This document shows, in pieces, positions 1 to 7,869 of a stretch of 26,308 nucleotides of DNA (the first letter of the stretch is position 1; each line of letters starts with the position of its first letter). Under the pieces are notes generated by a model. That model did not search any database and had not been told where the DNA came from. It saw nothing but the letters and a program-made list of their open reading frames with translations. Source of the DNA: Dentipellis sp. KUC8613 (lineage: Eukaryota; Basidiomycota; Agaricomycetes; Russulales; Hericiaceae); NCBI GenBank assembly GCA_002286715.1, contig NSJX01000145.1, forward strand, positions 1,336 through 27,643, read 5' to 3'. The position numbers and the translations under genes were made by a program.

Positions 1-456
1 TTGTACACCTCGCATACCGCACGCTTCAGTAATATAACTGAGTCTTGTGTAGTGCACGGTGTGCTTCAAGAGACCCCCCGCGCCCCTTACACTCCCATCA
101 GACTTGCAATTATACCAGTCGCCGGTAATGGCCTGTCCGTGTCTCGTCCTGCCCTTTGTTACACCATGTCCGATCGTCCATGTGATAAATGTCGGTAATA
201 ATTTTATGCGCCCAACACGCAGAATCTGTCGGCGCCAGGGGCCCGGCCGAACATCACGGCCATTCCCGGTCGACGTCGCTCGTAACGGAACCACAATACA
301 ACCCTGCGTCTTTCCGCTGTCCAAATTACAATGTCCCTACTTGCCCAGCTCTCCGATATCAACATCACAACCTTTCACTCAGGGATATAGAATCGACATC
401 GGCGAGCCATGACGGACATACAGCTCTGATGTCCGCCTCAGATTTCTGGCCGTTCT

Positions 457-469
457 TTCTGGAAGATTC
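457..469 (+). promoter_or_regulatory. Perfect three-unit heat shock element
   Basis: The sequence reads TTCtgGAAgaTTC, three alternating inverted units with exact 2-nt spacing. This is the established consensus for binding of a trimeric heat shock factor. It lies about 294 bp upstream of the ATG of a small heat shock protein gene, which is a functional match. Binding itself is inferred. Confidence 0.75.
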
Positions 470-633
470 TCGCCCGCTCATGCAGTGAGTCGGAACTGAT
501 TGAGATGGCACTAAGTATTTCTCGCCCTCTCCTGCGTGTTCTCTCCGTCGACGTCGACATCATACCCGAATCATCCATGACGCAAGGCCGCTGTCATACA
601 ACCTATACGGTCCTCGGAAGATCGTCGAGACCC

Positions 634-647
634 TTCGGGGAACGTTC
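634..647 (+). promoter_or_regulatory. Imperfect heat shock element
   Basis: TTC at 634-636, GAA at 640-642 and TTC at 645-647. The second pair has the correct 2-nt spacing and the first pair is one base too wide. It lies about 31 bp upstream of the TATA box, a good position for a proximal activator site, but alone it would be weak. Confidence 0.4.
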
Positions 648-677
648 GACGGTGTCTCCCCCACTGCCCTGCGTTGA

Positions 678-685
678 TATATAAA
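678..685 (+). promoter_or_regulatory. TATA box of the small heat shock gene
   Basis: TATATAAA lies 78 bp upstream of the ATG at 763. A strong TATA box is typical of inducible stress genes. A TCCGCAG heptamer, also found upstream of the three downstream paralogues, occurs just after it at 700-706. Confidence 0.6.
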
Positions 686-762
686 GGTAGGCATAATCGT
701 CCGCAGACTCATCAACAAATAGTTCTTCGAGCAATCATCGAAACACACTCGTCTATCACATC

Positions 763-1342
763 ATGTCTTTGTCTTTCTACGAGCCTTTCTACTCGCTCTC
801 CGACTTTGACCGTCTCTTCGATGAGGCCTTCGACGCACGCACGCCCTCTGCGGGTCGGCGGCAGATTGGCCAGCAGGAGCAGGGGCAGGTCAGCCTTCGG
901 CCGAGGTATGTCGCTTTCAGTTTCACTCTGTCCTGGTGCGACTAGCGTACTCAACCACCGTGTTCAGAATAGACGTCCACGAGGACAAAGAGAAGAACAT
1001 CGTGACGACCACGTTCGAGCTCCCTGGCTTGAAGAAGGAGGATGTCGATATCGAGGTCAACAACAATGTGCTGACTGTGTCCGGCACCGCAAAGTCGGAT
1101 TCCGAGCGTAAGGAGGAAGAGTATACCGTGCGCGAGAGGCGCTTCGGCAACTTCCTTCGGCAGGTGTCGCTTCCCGAGGGGACCAAGGTGAGTTCCCTTT
1201 CGTGTCCGTCCTGATAGAATTATTTCTCATACGTGTTCCACAGCCTGACGCGATCAAAGCATCCATGGAGCACGGTGTCCTCACCGTCAGCTTCCCGAGG
1301 ACTGCTCCTGAGAAGGCCCCGAAGAAAGTAGCCATTCAGTGA
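763..1342 (+). CDS. Small heat shock protein, Hsp20/alpha-crystallin family
   Basis: Three exons (763-905, 968-1187, 1244-1342) with introns of 62 and 56 bp give a 153-residue protein, a normal length for a fungal class I small heat shock protein. The N-terminus (SLSFYEPFYSLSDFDRLFDEAF) is the usual variable aromatic arm. From about residue 48 an alpha-crystallin domain is plain: IDVHEDKEKNIVTTTFELPG, LKKEDVDIEV, NNVLTVSG, the charged ERKEEEYTVRERRFGNFLRQ segment, and HGVLTVSFPR near the end. A short VAI tail may serve as the C-terminal I-x-I anchor. Members are cytosolic ATP-independent holdases that keep unfolding client proteins soluble. The first intron is phase 2 and the second phase 0, and both joins restore the domain without a gap. 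The upstream heat shock element and TATA box imply strong heat induction. Confidence 0.95.
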
Positions 1343-1577
1343 AGTTGTAAGGCACTATGCTAGCTTCAGAGGGTGTTGGTGTCACGTTCTGAGATTGTTG
1401 TATCGATATCGTGTATATTTTGCAATGCTCTGATGTATCTTGCTATGTAATTCAAACATGTTTACTTCGATGCTTTTTCAAACATTTCACCTGGAATACA
1501 AAAAAAGTCATTCGACAGAAAAACGGTCAGGTCCCTACTGTTGTCCTGATGTTAAATTCTGTGTAGCGAATGTGGAG

Positions 1578-1584
1578 AAAAAAA
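1578..1584 (-). terminator. RNA polymerase III terminator of the tRNA gene
   Basis: Read on the minus strand, a run of seven T lies 21 nt past the tRNA 3' end, after a shorter T4 run at 1591-1594. Oligo-T on the non-template strand is the standard Pol III stop, so the T4 may act first and the T7 as backup. Confidence 0.7.
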
Positions 1585-1605
1585 TTAAACAAAACATTCT
1601 ATGAA

Positions 1606-1679
1606 TGATTCGACTCGGGATCGAACCGAGGACCTTCTGTGTGTTAGACAGATGCGATAACCAGCTACGCCATCGAACC
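1606..1679 (-). tRNA. tRNA-Val (anticodon AAC)
   Basis: The 74-nt minus-strand sequence folds as a full cloverleaf. The 7-bp acceptor stem begins GGTTCGA and contains one G-T pair. The D-stem is GCG/CGC. The 5-bp anticodon stem is TCTGT/ACAGA with loop CTAACAC, whose anticodon AAC is at 1645-1643 of the plus strand. The T-arm is CTCGG-TTCGATC-CCGAG and the discriminator base is A. There is no intron and CCA is not encoded, as expected for a eukaryotic nuclear tRNA. The internal A and B boxes are intact. After wobble modification of A34 it would read GUU, GUC and GUA. It is head-to-head with RPN7. Confidence 0.95.
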
Positions 1680-1717
1680 TTGTCGCTTTCGAGACTTTTG
1701 TTTGTCAGACCTGGGTC

Positions 1718-1774
1718 GGTCACCTGTGACCCCTTGTCACTATTGTCGTGACACGGTCACCGATTGAGCGTCAC
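1718..1774. promoter_or_regulatory. GTCAC/GTGAC motif cluster in the tRNA-RPN7 divergent promoter
   Basis: Six copies of GTCAC or its complement GTGAC occur within 57 bp, at 1719, 1726, 1736, 1748, 1756 and 1770. The first two form a perfect 14-bp palindrome, GGTCACctGTGACC. The cluster ends 60 bp before the RPN7 ATG. Motif density is seen directly. A role as binding sites for a proteasome-gene or general factor is inference. It does not match the yeast Rpn4 site. Confidence 0.45.
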
Positions 1775-1834
1775 AACTCACTGTACTGACGCGTCGCGTC
1801 GAGCTGTTGCACACTATACACCTCCTTCAACGCC

Positions 1835-3217
1835 ATGGCCGAAGAAACCGTCCTCCCCATCCCAAATCTTTCTCTCGCGCAAGACTTTTTTATCCTCAAG
1901 AACCCTGCATTCGATCACTTGCACGAGCATGCGCGCCACGACCTGCTCGCCGGCATTGAGGCAGACAAGATGGCACCGTATTACCGTCTCGTCGCCTCGA
2001 CAAACGTGCTGCCGCTTGACGATGCCCTGGTGACAAGAATGGAGAAGGAGAACGCAGAGGAGCTGGAGGCCATTGAGAAGAGGCTGAAGGATGCGGAGGA
2101 GACGGAGGGCGAGAGCGAGATTTCAGATGCTTTAAGGGCGAAAGCTACATATCTGACGCGGATTGGGGAGAAGGTAGGTCTTGGGATGTGAGTGAGAAAT
2201 CAATTATGACATCTGACATCTCTATTGTTGTGCAGGAGAAAGCTGTCGAGGCACAAAAGCTGGCCCTCGAGAAGACGCCTGGCCTGGGTGCACGAATAGA
2301 TATCGCACTCACTCTCGTTCGCATTGGCTTCTTCTTTGGCGACCACCAACTCGTCATCGCATACTTGGCACAAGCAGACGCACTCATCGAGAAGGGTGGC
2401 GACTGGGACCGCCGGAACCGACTGAAGGTGTATCGCGGCCTGCACTTGCTCTCCATCCGCCAATTCAAGGAAGCCGGCGAGCTCTTCATTGATGCGCTTT
2501 CGACATTCACGGCAACTGAACTCGTGCCTTACCATGATTTCGTTGCTCTCACTATCGTCGCGGGTGCACTCACCTTGTCGCGGGTTGACCTTAAGAAGAA
2601 GGTAGCTCCGATCCCTAGAGCCAGACCTTGTGGTGTGAACTCACCTACCTTGTAGATCATCGCCGCACCTGAAGTCAACCAGGCGCTCCCCGAACTCCCC
2701 GTCCTCGCGGACCTCATCAAGAGTCTCTATGACTGCCATTACGACAAATTCTTCGTTGCCCTCGGTATGCTCTGCTTCTTCTCCACCAGGCTGTGCTTGA
2801 CCCACCTCGGAGTTTAGCCACCCTCGAACAAACACACCTCCTCCCCTCCCGCTTCCTCTCCCCGCACACGCGCTTCTACGTGCGCGAAATGCGCATCCTC
2901 GCCTACACGCAACTGCTCGAGTCTTACCGCTCGCTGACACTCGAGAGCCTCAGCGGCGCTTTCGGCGTGACTGTCGACTTTGTGGACAAGTTCGTCTCCA
3001 TCGATTTGAGCGTTGTACCAATCTGACAATATGACGTCTGATTAGCGAGCTCTCCCGGTTCATCGCATCGGGGCGTCTCCATGCTACGATCGACAAGGTC
3101 AACGGGGTAGTAGAGACCAACCGACCATCGCTCAAGAACGCGCAGTGCGACACTGTCGTGCGCAAGGGCGATATTCTGCTCAACAACGTCCAGCGGTTGA
3201 GTAAGGTGCTATACTAA
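1835..3217 (+). CDS. RPN7: 26S proteasome regulatory lid subunit Rpn7
   Basis: Five exons (1835-2173, 2236-2601, 2656-2764, 2818-2989, 3046-3217) encode 385 residues, close to the usual 385-390 for this family. The N-terminus ([15 protein letters not shown]) and the helical middle ([44 protein letters not shown]) match the Rpn7/PSMD6 TPR-like region. The C-terminal PCI winged helix contains [40 protein letters not shown] and a final helix ending in KVLY. Rpn7 is a scaffold subunit of the 19S lid that positions the deubiquitinase module of the proteasome. Intron 4 has a weak donor (GTTCGT). It is chosen because it restores the family-conserved DxELSRF join in the correct phase. The gene shares a 155-bp divergent promoter with the tRNA gene. 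Confidence 0.95.
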
Positions 3218-3454
3218 ATTCGTAGTGCTGGATGTTGTGTAGTGTGTTGGGGACAGTGAATGTAGCATACCACGCGTACTCTCATCAGCATGTCTGTTGC
3301 GGTGCGGTGTAATTCTTTGCATTTCTTTCTTGGGTTCCAGGTCGGTGTTGATCCCGCAGTCAGTCATACGAAAGTCTGTCGCGTCCGCAGCTGACTATTG
3401 CGACTTCCTTCATACCAAGTACTAGTACGCGTATCTTCGCCGTGCACCAATACT

Positions 3455-3471
3455 CTGCGCAAATGACGTGT
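3455..3471 (+). promoter_or_regulatory. CRE-like upstream element, copy 1
   Basis: CTGCGCAAATGACGTGT, 501 bp upstream of paralogue A. It matches 16 of 17 bases with an element 430 bp upstream of paralogue B at 5999-6015. It contains ATGACGT, the half-site class recognised by bZIP factors of the CREB/Atf1 type. A TCCGCAG heptamer precedes it at both loci, by 71 bp here and 55 bp at B. Confidence 0.45.
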
Positions 3472-3852
3472 TCCGATGAAGCGATGACTGCGGGTGGATA
3501 TACCTTGGGGCAAGCGCTGGGCTAAAGTCCTGCACATTGTTGAGGAGCTCCATCAATCGCGACTATAATCAAGTGATATGAGTACGACGATGAGATGGAG
3601 GTAGGGCCATTTCGGTTGCAACGTGTAACGTCTCGAAGTGTTGCACGATGTATCGCGGTATACTATCCTCCAAACAAGTCAAGTGTTTGATCCAACATCT
3701 CCACCATTACCTTCTCGGATACATGATCTCTGCCCCGAGAGTATTGGCGCTCACCGGTGAGCGCTCACTGCCATATGCATGTCACGTACATAGGCACAGG
3801 TCCGCAATATGGCGGCGCGACTGCGCTACCGACTGACTCCTATCAGGCGCCG

Positions 3853-3894
3853 TCCGCAGCCAGACAGCTAATAGGGCTGTCGGTGGATAAATAG
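3853..3894 (+). promoter_or_regulatory. Core promoter of paralogue A: TCCGCAG plus TATA-like box
   Basis: TCCGCAG at 3853-3859 is followed by ATAAATAG at 3887-3894, 69 bp upstream of the ATG. The same heptamer-then-TATA order is found upstream of paralogues B and C. Confidence 0.5.
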
Positions 3895-3955
3895 CGACCA
3901 CGCTCATCCGAGACACCGACATCAACCCACCAACATCTCCTCTCATCCTCTCTCA

Positions 3956-4919
3956 ATGTCTGACTCTAGCTCTCCTGTCGCGAACGTCTATGCGCTCGGC
4001 GCGTCGCGCAACATTGGCTACTATGCTTCGTTGCGGCTGCTCAGTATGTCCTGTCTCCTTTCTATGCACCGAACCGCGTCTGACATCGATCACAGAGAAA
4101 GGAGCAACCGTGACGTTCCTCTTGCGCAACCCTTCCATATTCGATAACGATGCGGACATCCAGCCATACATCAAAGAAGGCAAAGCACGCCTCGTAAAGG
4201 GCGATGCGCTGAACCGGGAAGACGTCGCTGCCGGATGGACATCCGCAGGCCAAGTCGGCCCAATCGACCTGCTCCTCTTCACAGTCGGTACGCACTTTCC
4301 TGCGCAACGCCTCGAACCGTAATACCATCGTCTTACACACACCCAAGGGGGCACGCCCAACTTCAGCATCCGCCACGGCCTCGTCCTCGCGACGCCCGAC
4401 CTCTGCACGCGGTCCATCCTCAACACGCTCTCCACGCTCCCGCGCACGCAGCCCGCACCGCGCGTCGTCGTCGTGACGTCCACGGGGCTCAGCGAGACCG
4501 CGAACGCGGACCTCCCGTACGCCGTGCGCGCGCTCTACATGCTCATCCACACGATACATGCAGACAAGATGGGCGCAGAGCGCGTGCTGCTGCGCGTGCA
4601 GGGCACGCCGCTGCCCGCAGACAAGAAAGACGCGGGACTGGAGCTGCTGCCGGCGGGGTGGGAGTCGACCGAGGGGCTCCCGACTAAGGGCGCGCTGCCG
4701 GATCTCGTCATCGTGCGTCCGGCGGTGCTGACGGACGGGGCGTGCTATGCCGAGTCGGGGAAGAAGAGCGACGAGTACAGGGTGAGGGCGGAAGGCGACA
4801 AGGCGGTCCCGAAGGGGTACACTATCAGCAGGCGCGATGTGGCGCATTTCATCGTGGAGAGGTTGTTGGGGAGCGAGTGGGACACGTATAAGGGGAAGGG
4901 CGTGTCACTGGCGTATTAG
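3956..4919 (+). CDS. NAD(P)-binding Rossmann-fold protein, tandem copy A
   Basis: Three exons (3956-4043, 4096-4287, 4348-4919) give 283 residues. The N-terminal beta-alpha-beta unit reads NVYALGASRNIGYYASLRLL then KKGATVTFLLRN, with a GASRNIG dinucleotide-binding loop at residues 15-21. Next come the acidic KGDALNREDV stretch, a strand ending LLLFTVGG, and VVVVTSTGLS, which resembles the SDR/NmrA-like strand carrying a Ser or Thr near the active site. The C-terminal half (DKMGAERVLL, PDLVIVRPAVLTDG, AVPKGYTISRRDVAHFIVER) follows the NAD(P)H-binding NmrA-like pattern, in which DVA-x-F precedes the last helix. A typical YxxxK catalytic pair is not obvious, so the protein may be a reductase, isomerase or redox sensor. 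Substrate unknown. It is the first of three tandem paralogues with the same intron phases. Confidence 0.88.
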
Positions 4920-5551
4920 GCTGATTTTGGACTCTTGGTGGTGGATATATGTATCATAGCTGTTGTGGATGTACTGCATTGTCTAATATTCGCATAATAC
5001 AACATACCCGGATCTGTTCAGTACGTTGGCTCACTTCGTTGGTGGTGAAGCAGAGGTTACTTCCGCTCCCGTACGTGTCCAAATAGGGACAACAACATCT
5101 CTTGCTTCCTGCCTCCATGTCCACCGGCACAAGTCGTACGGCCTTCTTCATTTCGTTTCGTTTCCCCACGCAGCACCTCCAGCGAGCCATGCAAATGGGC
5201 GCGCACGGCCTGGAAATACATGCTCCTAACGTGGTGTGGAAAGGTAGCCGATAAATCTAAAGTCCAGGCCGCCATAAGCTTTCCGCAATGGATGCCGAAA
5301 CTATCTGGCAGGTCGAATGTACTGAAGCGTTCACAACGTCCCGTGGTGCGTCCTTTGCGACGTCGATAGCGCACCAACATGTGTGTCCTATCTTCCGCAA
5401 AAGACCCGCGGTACGTGGCACTGACTGCGGCGTGTACGCTAACTGCCCCTGGCAAAGAAGTCACAAGGGGATCCGTTCCGGCAGAGCCATCTGAATCAAG
5501 GCATGTACGCCAGGGCATGATTACTGTTTCGCATTCACAGGTTTAGTCTGG

Positions 5552-5582
5552 CTACCGTCTCCACGAGTCGAGGAGACGGTAG
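5552..5582. repeat. 31-bp near-perfect inverted repeat
   Basis: Arms CTACCGTCTCC (5552-5562) and GGAGACGGTAG (5572-5582) are perfect complements. The 9-nt centre is itself nearly palindromic (CGA-G-TCG), leaving only one A/A mismatch and a central G. It could form a stable hairpin in RNA or a cruciform, or be bound by a dimeric protein. No flanking transposon genes or longer terminal repeats were seen. Confidence 0.75.
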
Positions 5583-5998
5583 TCTCTCTCGCATGTGTAT
5601 CACGCAATGCGTTAATGGAAATTAGACCCAGTCATTGCCGCTATGATGTCCGCAGCGTGATGGACCTTGTTTAGGCTTCGATAACGGTGCGCTTCATTGA
5701 AATCCTAATTTGACTTCCCATGCCAGAAACGCCTGACCTGCGTTAAATCACGCCTTTGTTATAGGGGATCTCTCACTACAGGCGGAAATTTATCGAAGAG
5801 TACGCCTGCGAGTAAACCGGGCGAGTCTCCTCGGTCTACGTATGTCGATGCTGTGATGTTGAACGACGTCGTTCTCCGCAGTCTTCTCTGTCTCCCCCGG
5901 ACTACTTCATATCTTCGTCGACACAAAGGACTCGCGTGTCTCGTCCGCAGTCCTCGCTGCCAACGTGTATCTCTGTAGCTTGCTATAGCTACAAACCG

Positions 5999-6015
5999 CT
6001 GCGCAGATGACGTGT
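5999..6015 (+). promoter_or_regulatory. CRE-like upstream element, copy 2
   Basis: CTGCGCAGATGACGTGT lies 430 bp upstream of paralogue B and differs by one base from the element upstream of paralogue A. Its retention in flanking DNA that otherwise aligns poorly suggests selection, or a recent duplication. Confidence 0.45.
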
Positions 6016-6319
6016 CTCAAGTGTCAATACAACGATAAGCGCTGGAATATAGGCACCGAGTAGCTGAAACGCGTCGCACCTGAGGCGCATCATCATGTGC
6101 GATCTTCGAAACGGGTTGTGCACCCCGCAATGTCGGGAAACACGGCCTTCCATTCGCTGCGGTGTGTAAATAACGATGCGCCACCCGCCTAATTTCCACC
6201 ATGTTGTCTTGCGGTCAGGGTACACACTTACTGCGAGGCGCGCTCGTCTACATCTGCCCTTGCGCGTGTCGATATCGTCTGCGCTGCGCACACCGCCTGT
6301 AGGCACACACCACGACTCC

Positions 6320-6345
6320 TCCGCAGCAAGAGCGCCGTATATATA
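6320..6345 (+). promoter_or_regulatory. Core promoter of paralogue B: TCCGCAG plus TATA box
   Basis: TCCGCAG at 6320-6326 is followed 11 nt later by TATATATA at 6338-6345, 84 bp upstream of the ATG. Confidence 0.6.
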
Positions 6346-6428
6346 CCGACCATGTTCGCTGGAGACACTCATCAATTCCACAACAGATCCTGTCAACTCA
6401 TCCTCCACACTCTACTACCACTACCACA

Positions 6429-7374
6429 ATGAACGTCTATGCGATCGGCGCGTCCCGTCACATTGGCTACTACGCCGCTGTCCGGTTGCTCAGTACGTTC
6501 TTCCTTCTCATCAGCTATGCACCGTCTGACATCGACTACAGAGAAAGGAGCGACCGTGACTTTCCTCCTGCGCAACGTCTCCGTATTCGACGACGACGCG
6601 GACATCCAGAATTACGTCAAAGCCGGAAAGGTGCGCCTCTTGAAGGGCGACGCACTCAACCGCGACGACGTCGCCGCCGGATGGGCAGCTGCCGCGGAAT
6701 CCGGCCCCATCGATGTGTTCCTCTTCACAGTCGGTACGCTAATCTAACCTACACATACTTCGGACCTCAAGGCCTCAATACTCACATCTCACACGCACCC
6801 AGGCGGCGTCCCCTCCCTTAGCCTGCGCCACGGCCTCGTCATGACCCACCCCGACCTCTGCACGCGCGGGCTCCGCAACGCACTCTCCACGCTCCCGCGC
6901 ACACAGCCCGCGCCGCGCATCATCGCAGTCACCTCCACGGGCCTCAGCCCCGGCGCGAGCGCAGACCTCCCGCTGCCCGTCCGCGGGCTGTACGCGCTGC
7001 TCACCGTGCCGCACGCAGACAAGATCGCCGCGGAGCGCGTGCTGCTGCGCGCGCAGGGCGCGCCGCTGCCCGCGGGGTGGGGCAGCGAGGGCGTGCATCT
7101 GCTCCCGGAGGGCTGGGAGTCGATGGAGGGCATGCCTGGCCCTGGGGCGCTGCCGGACCTGGTCATCCTGAGGCCCGCGCTGCTGACGGACGGGGCGTGC
7201 AAGGCGGATGCGGGGAAGAAGAAGGAGGCGTATAGGATCAGGGCGGAGGGGGACAAGGCCGTGCCGAAGGGGTACAATATCAGCAGGCGCGATGTGGGCC
7301 ACTTTATTGCGGAGAGGCTGCTGGGGAGCGAGTGGGACACGTTCAAGGGGAAGGGTGTGTCGTTGGCGTATTGA
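6429..7374 (+). CDS. NAD(P)-binding Rossmann-fold protein, tandem copy B
   Basis: Three exons (6429-6492, 6542-6733, 6803-7374) encode 275 residues. The last two exons have exactly the same lengths as in copy A (192 and 572 nt) and the intron phases are identical. It lacks the eight-residue N-terminal extension of copy A and starts directly at MNVYAIGASRHIG. The dinucleotide loop (residues 7-13), KKGATVTFLLRN, FLFTVGG, IIAVTSTGLS, DKIAAERVLL, PDLVILRPALLTDG and SRRDVGHFIAERLL are all kept. The C-terminus ends with the same KGKGVSLAY as copy A. It is therefore probably functional with the same kind of activity: dinucleotide binding is likely, the substrate unknown. Its own TATA box indicates independent transcription. 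Confidence 0.88.
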
Positions 7375-7869
7375 GTGGAGATGGTTTCCTTGGGTTTCAA
7401 TAGTTGTGAGTTTGGCTTCTACGATTGTTCTGCTATAGTCGCTTATTGGTTATATGGCAGGTATTCGCATTTCCTTCATAGAGATTGGGTATTATAGTTT
7501 GGATTATTAATGTATCAGGTTTCACTCGCGTGGTTTTGTGACTGCCAATTGAGCGACTGCAGAGGTGCGTGCCACACACCCTTGGGAATCCGAAGACGGA
7601 CGAGGTCATCCGGTTCCTGATTTCACGACGTGGAAACTGACCGCGGCTAACCATGGCTAACGTCCATCCAGACACAGAACTTCTCCGCAACGTGATGCAT
7701 ACTGAGTCCCAGAACGTCGCCCTCATTGACCTATCTGTGCTTCTTCGACGCTGCGGAGTACCGACTGACCACGACCTGGCGCTCTCCGCAGTAAACACAC
7801 TGTTATAAATCGACAGTGCTCAGCGCATACCAACGCAAGCCTGCAGTCCTTTCTTCTCCTTCTACGATC
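7375..7869. other. Intergenic region between paralogues B and C
   Basis: No gene seen. The 121-codon minus-strand frame at 7433-7798 has no recognisable features. The region carries TCCGCAG in both orientations (7751-7757 reverse, 7785-7791 forward), a TACCGACTGAC string also found before paralogue A (3828-3838), and the TATA box of paralogue C. Confidence 0.6.
7785..7810 (+). promoter_or_regulatory. Core promoter of paralogue C: TCCGCAG plus TATA box
   Basis: TCCGCAG at 7785-7791 is followed by TATAAAT at 7804-7810, 60 bp upstream of the ATG. The spacing (19 nt, start to start) is nearly the same as for paralogue B (18 nt). Confidence 0.6.

Larger units (their letters stand above)
1..762. 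other. Intergenic region upstream of the small heat shock gene
   Basis: No convincing protein gene is visible. Short overlapping open frames occur on both strands but lack family resemblance or basidiomycete-like codon use. The useful content is the promoter of the downstream small heat shock gene: a perfect heat shock element at 457-469, a weaker one at 634-647 and a TATA box at 678-685. The far left could hold the end of a gene lying outside the window, but nothing shows this. Confidence 0.6.
3218..3955. other. Intergenic region between RPN7 and paralogue A
   Basis: No gene recognised. A 62-codon frame at 3648-3836 has no protein-like features. The region holds the RPN7 3' end and the promoter of the next gene, with TCCGCAG at 3384 and 3853, a bZIP-like site at 3455-3471 that is repeated upstream of paralogue B, and a TATA-like box at 3887-3894. 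Confidence 0.6.
4920..6428. other. Long intergenic region between paralogues A and B
   Basis: About 1.5 kb with no recognised gene. The longest frame, 5057-5518 on the minus strand, looks non-coding. The stretch contains a strong 31-bp inverted repeat (5552-5582), four TCCGCAG heptamers (5649, 5875, 5944, 6320), the second copy of the CRE-like element and the TATA box of paralogue B. Promoter similarity to the region before paralogue A suggests the duplication unit included at least 500 bp of upstream DNA. Confidence 0.6.

Noticed and set aside
4062..4847. 261-codon minus-strand frame opposite paralogue A, and a similar one opposite paralogue B
   Set aside because: Both are Arg/Ala/His-rich antisense shadows of the Rossmann-protein exons. 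They appear in parallel only because the sense strands are duplicated.
5057..5518. 153-codon minus-strand frame between paralogues A and B
   Set aside because: No domain, no splice signals, no codon bias and no supported promoter.
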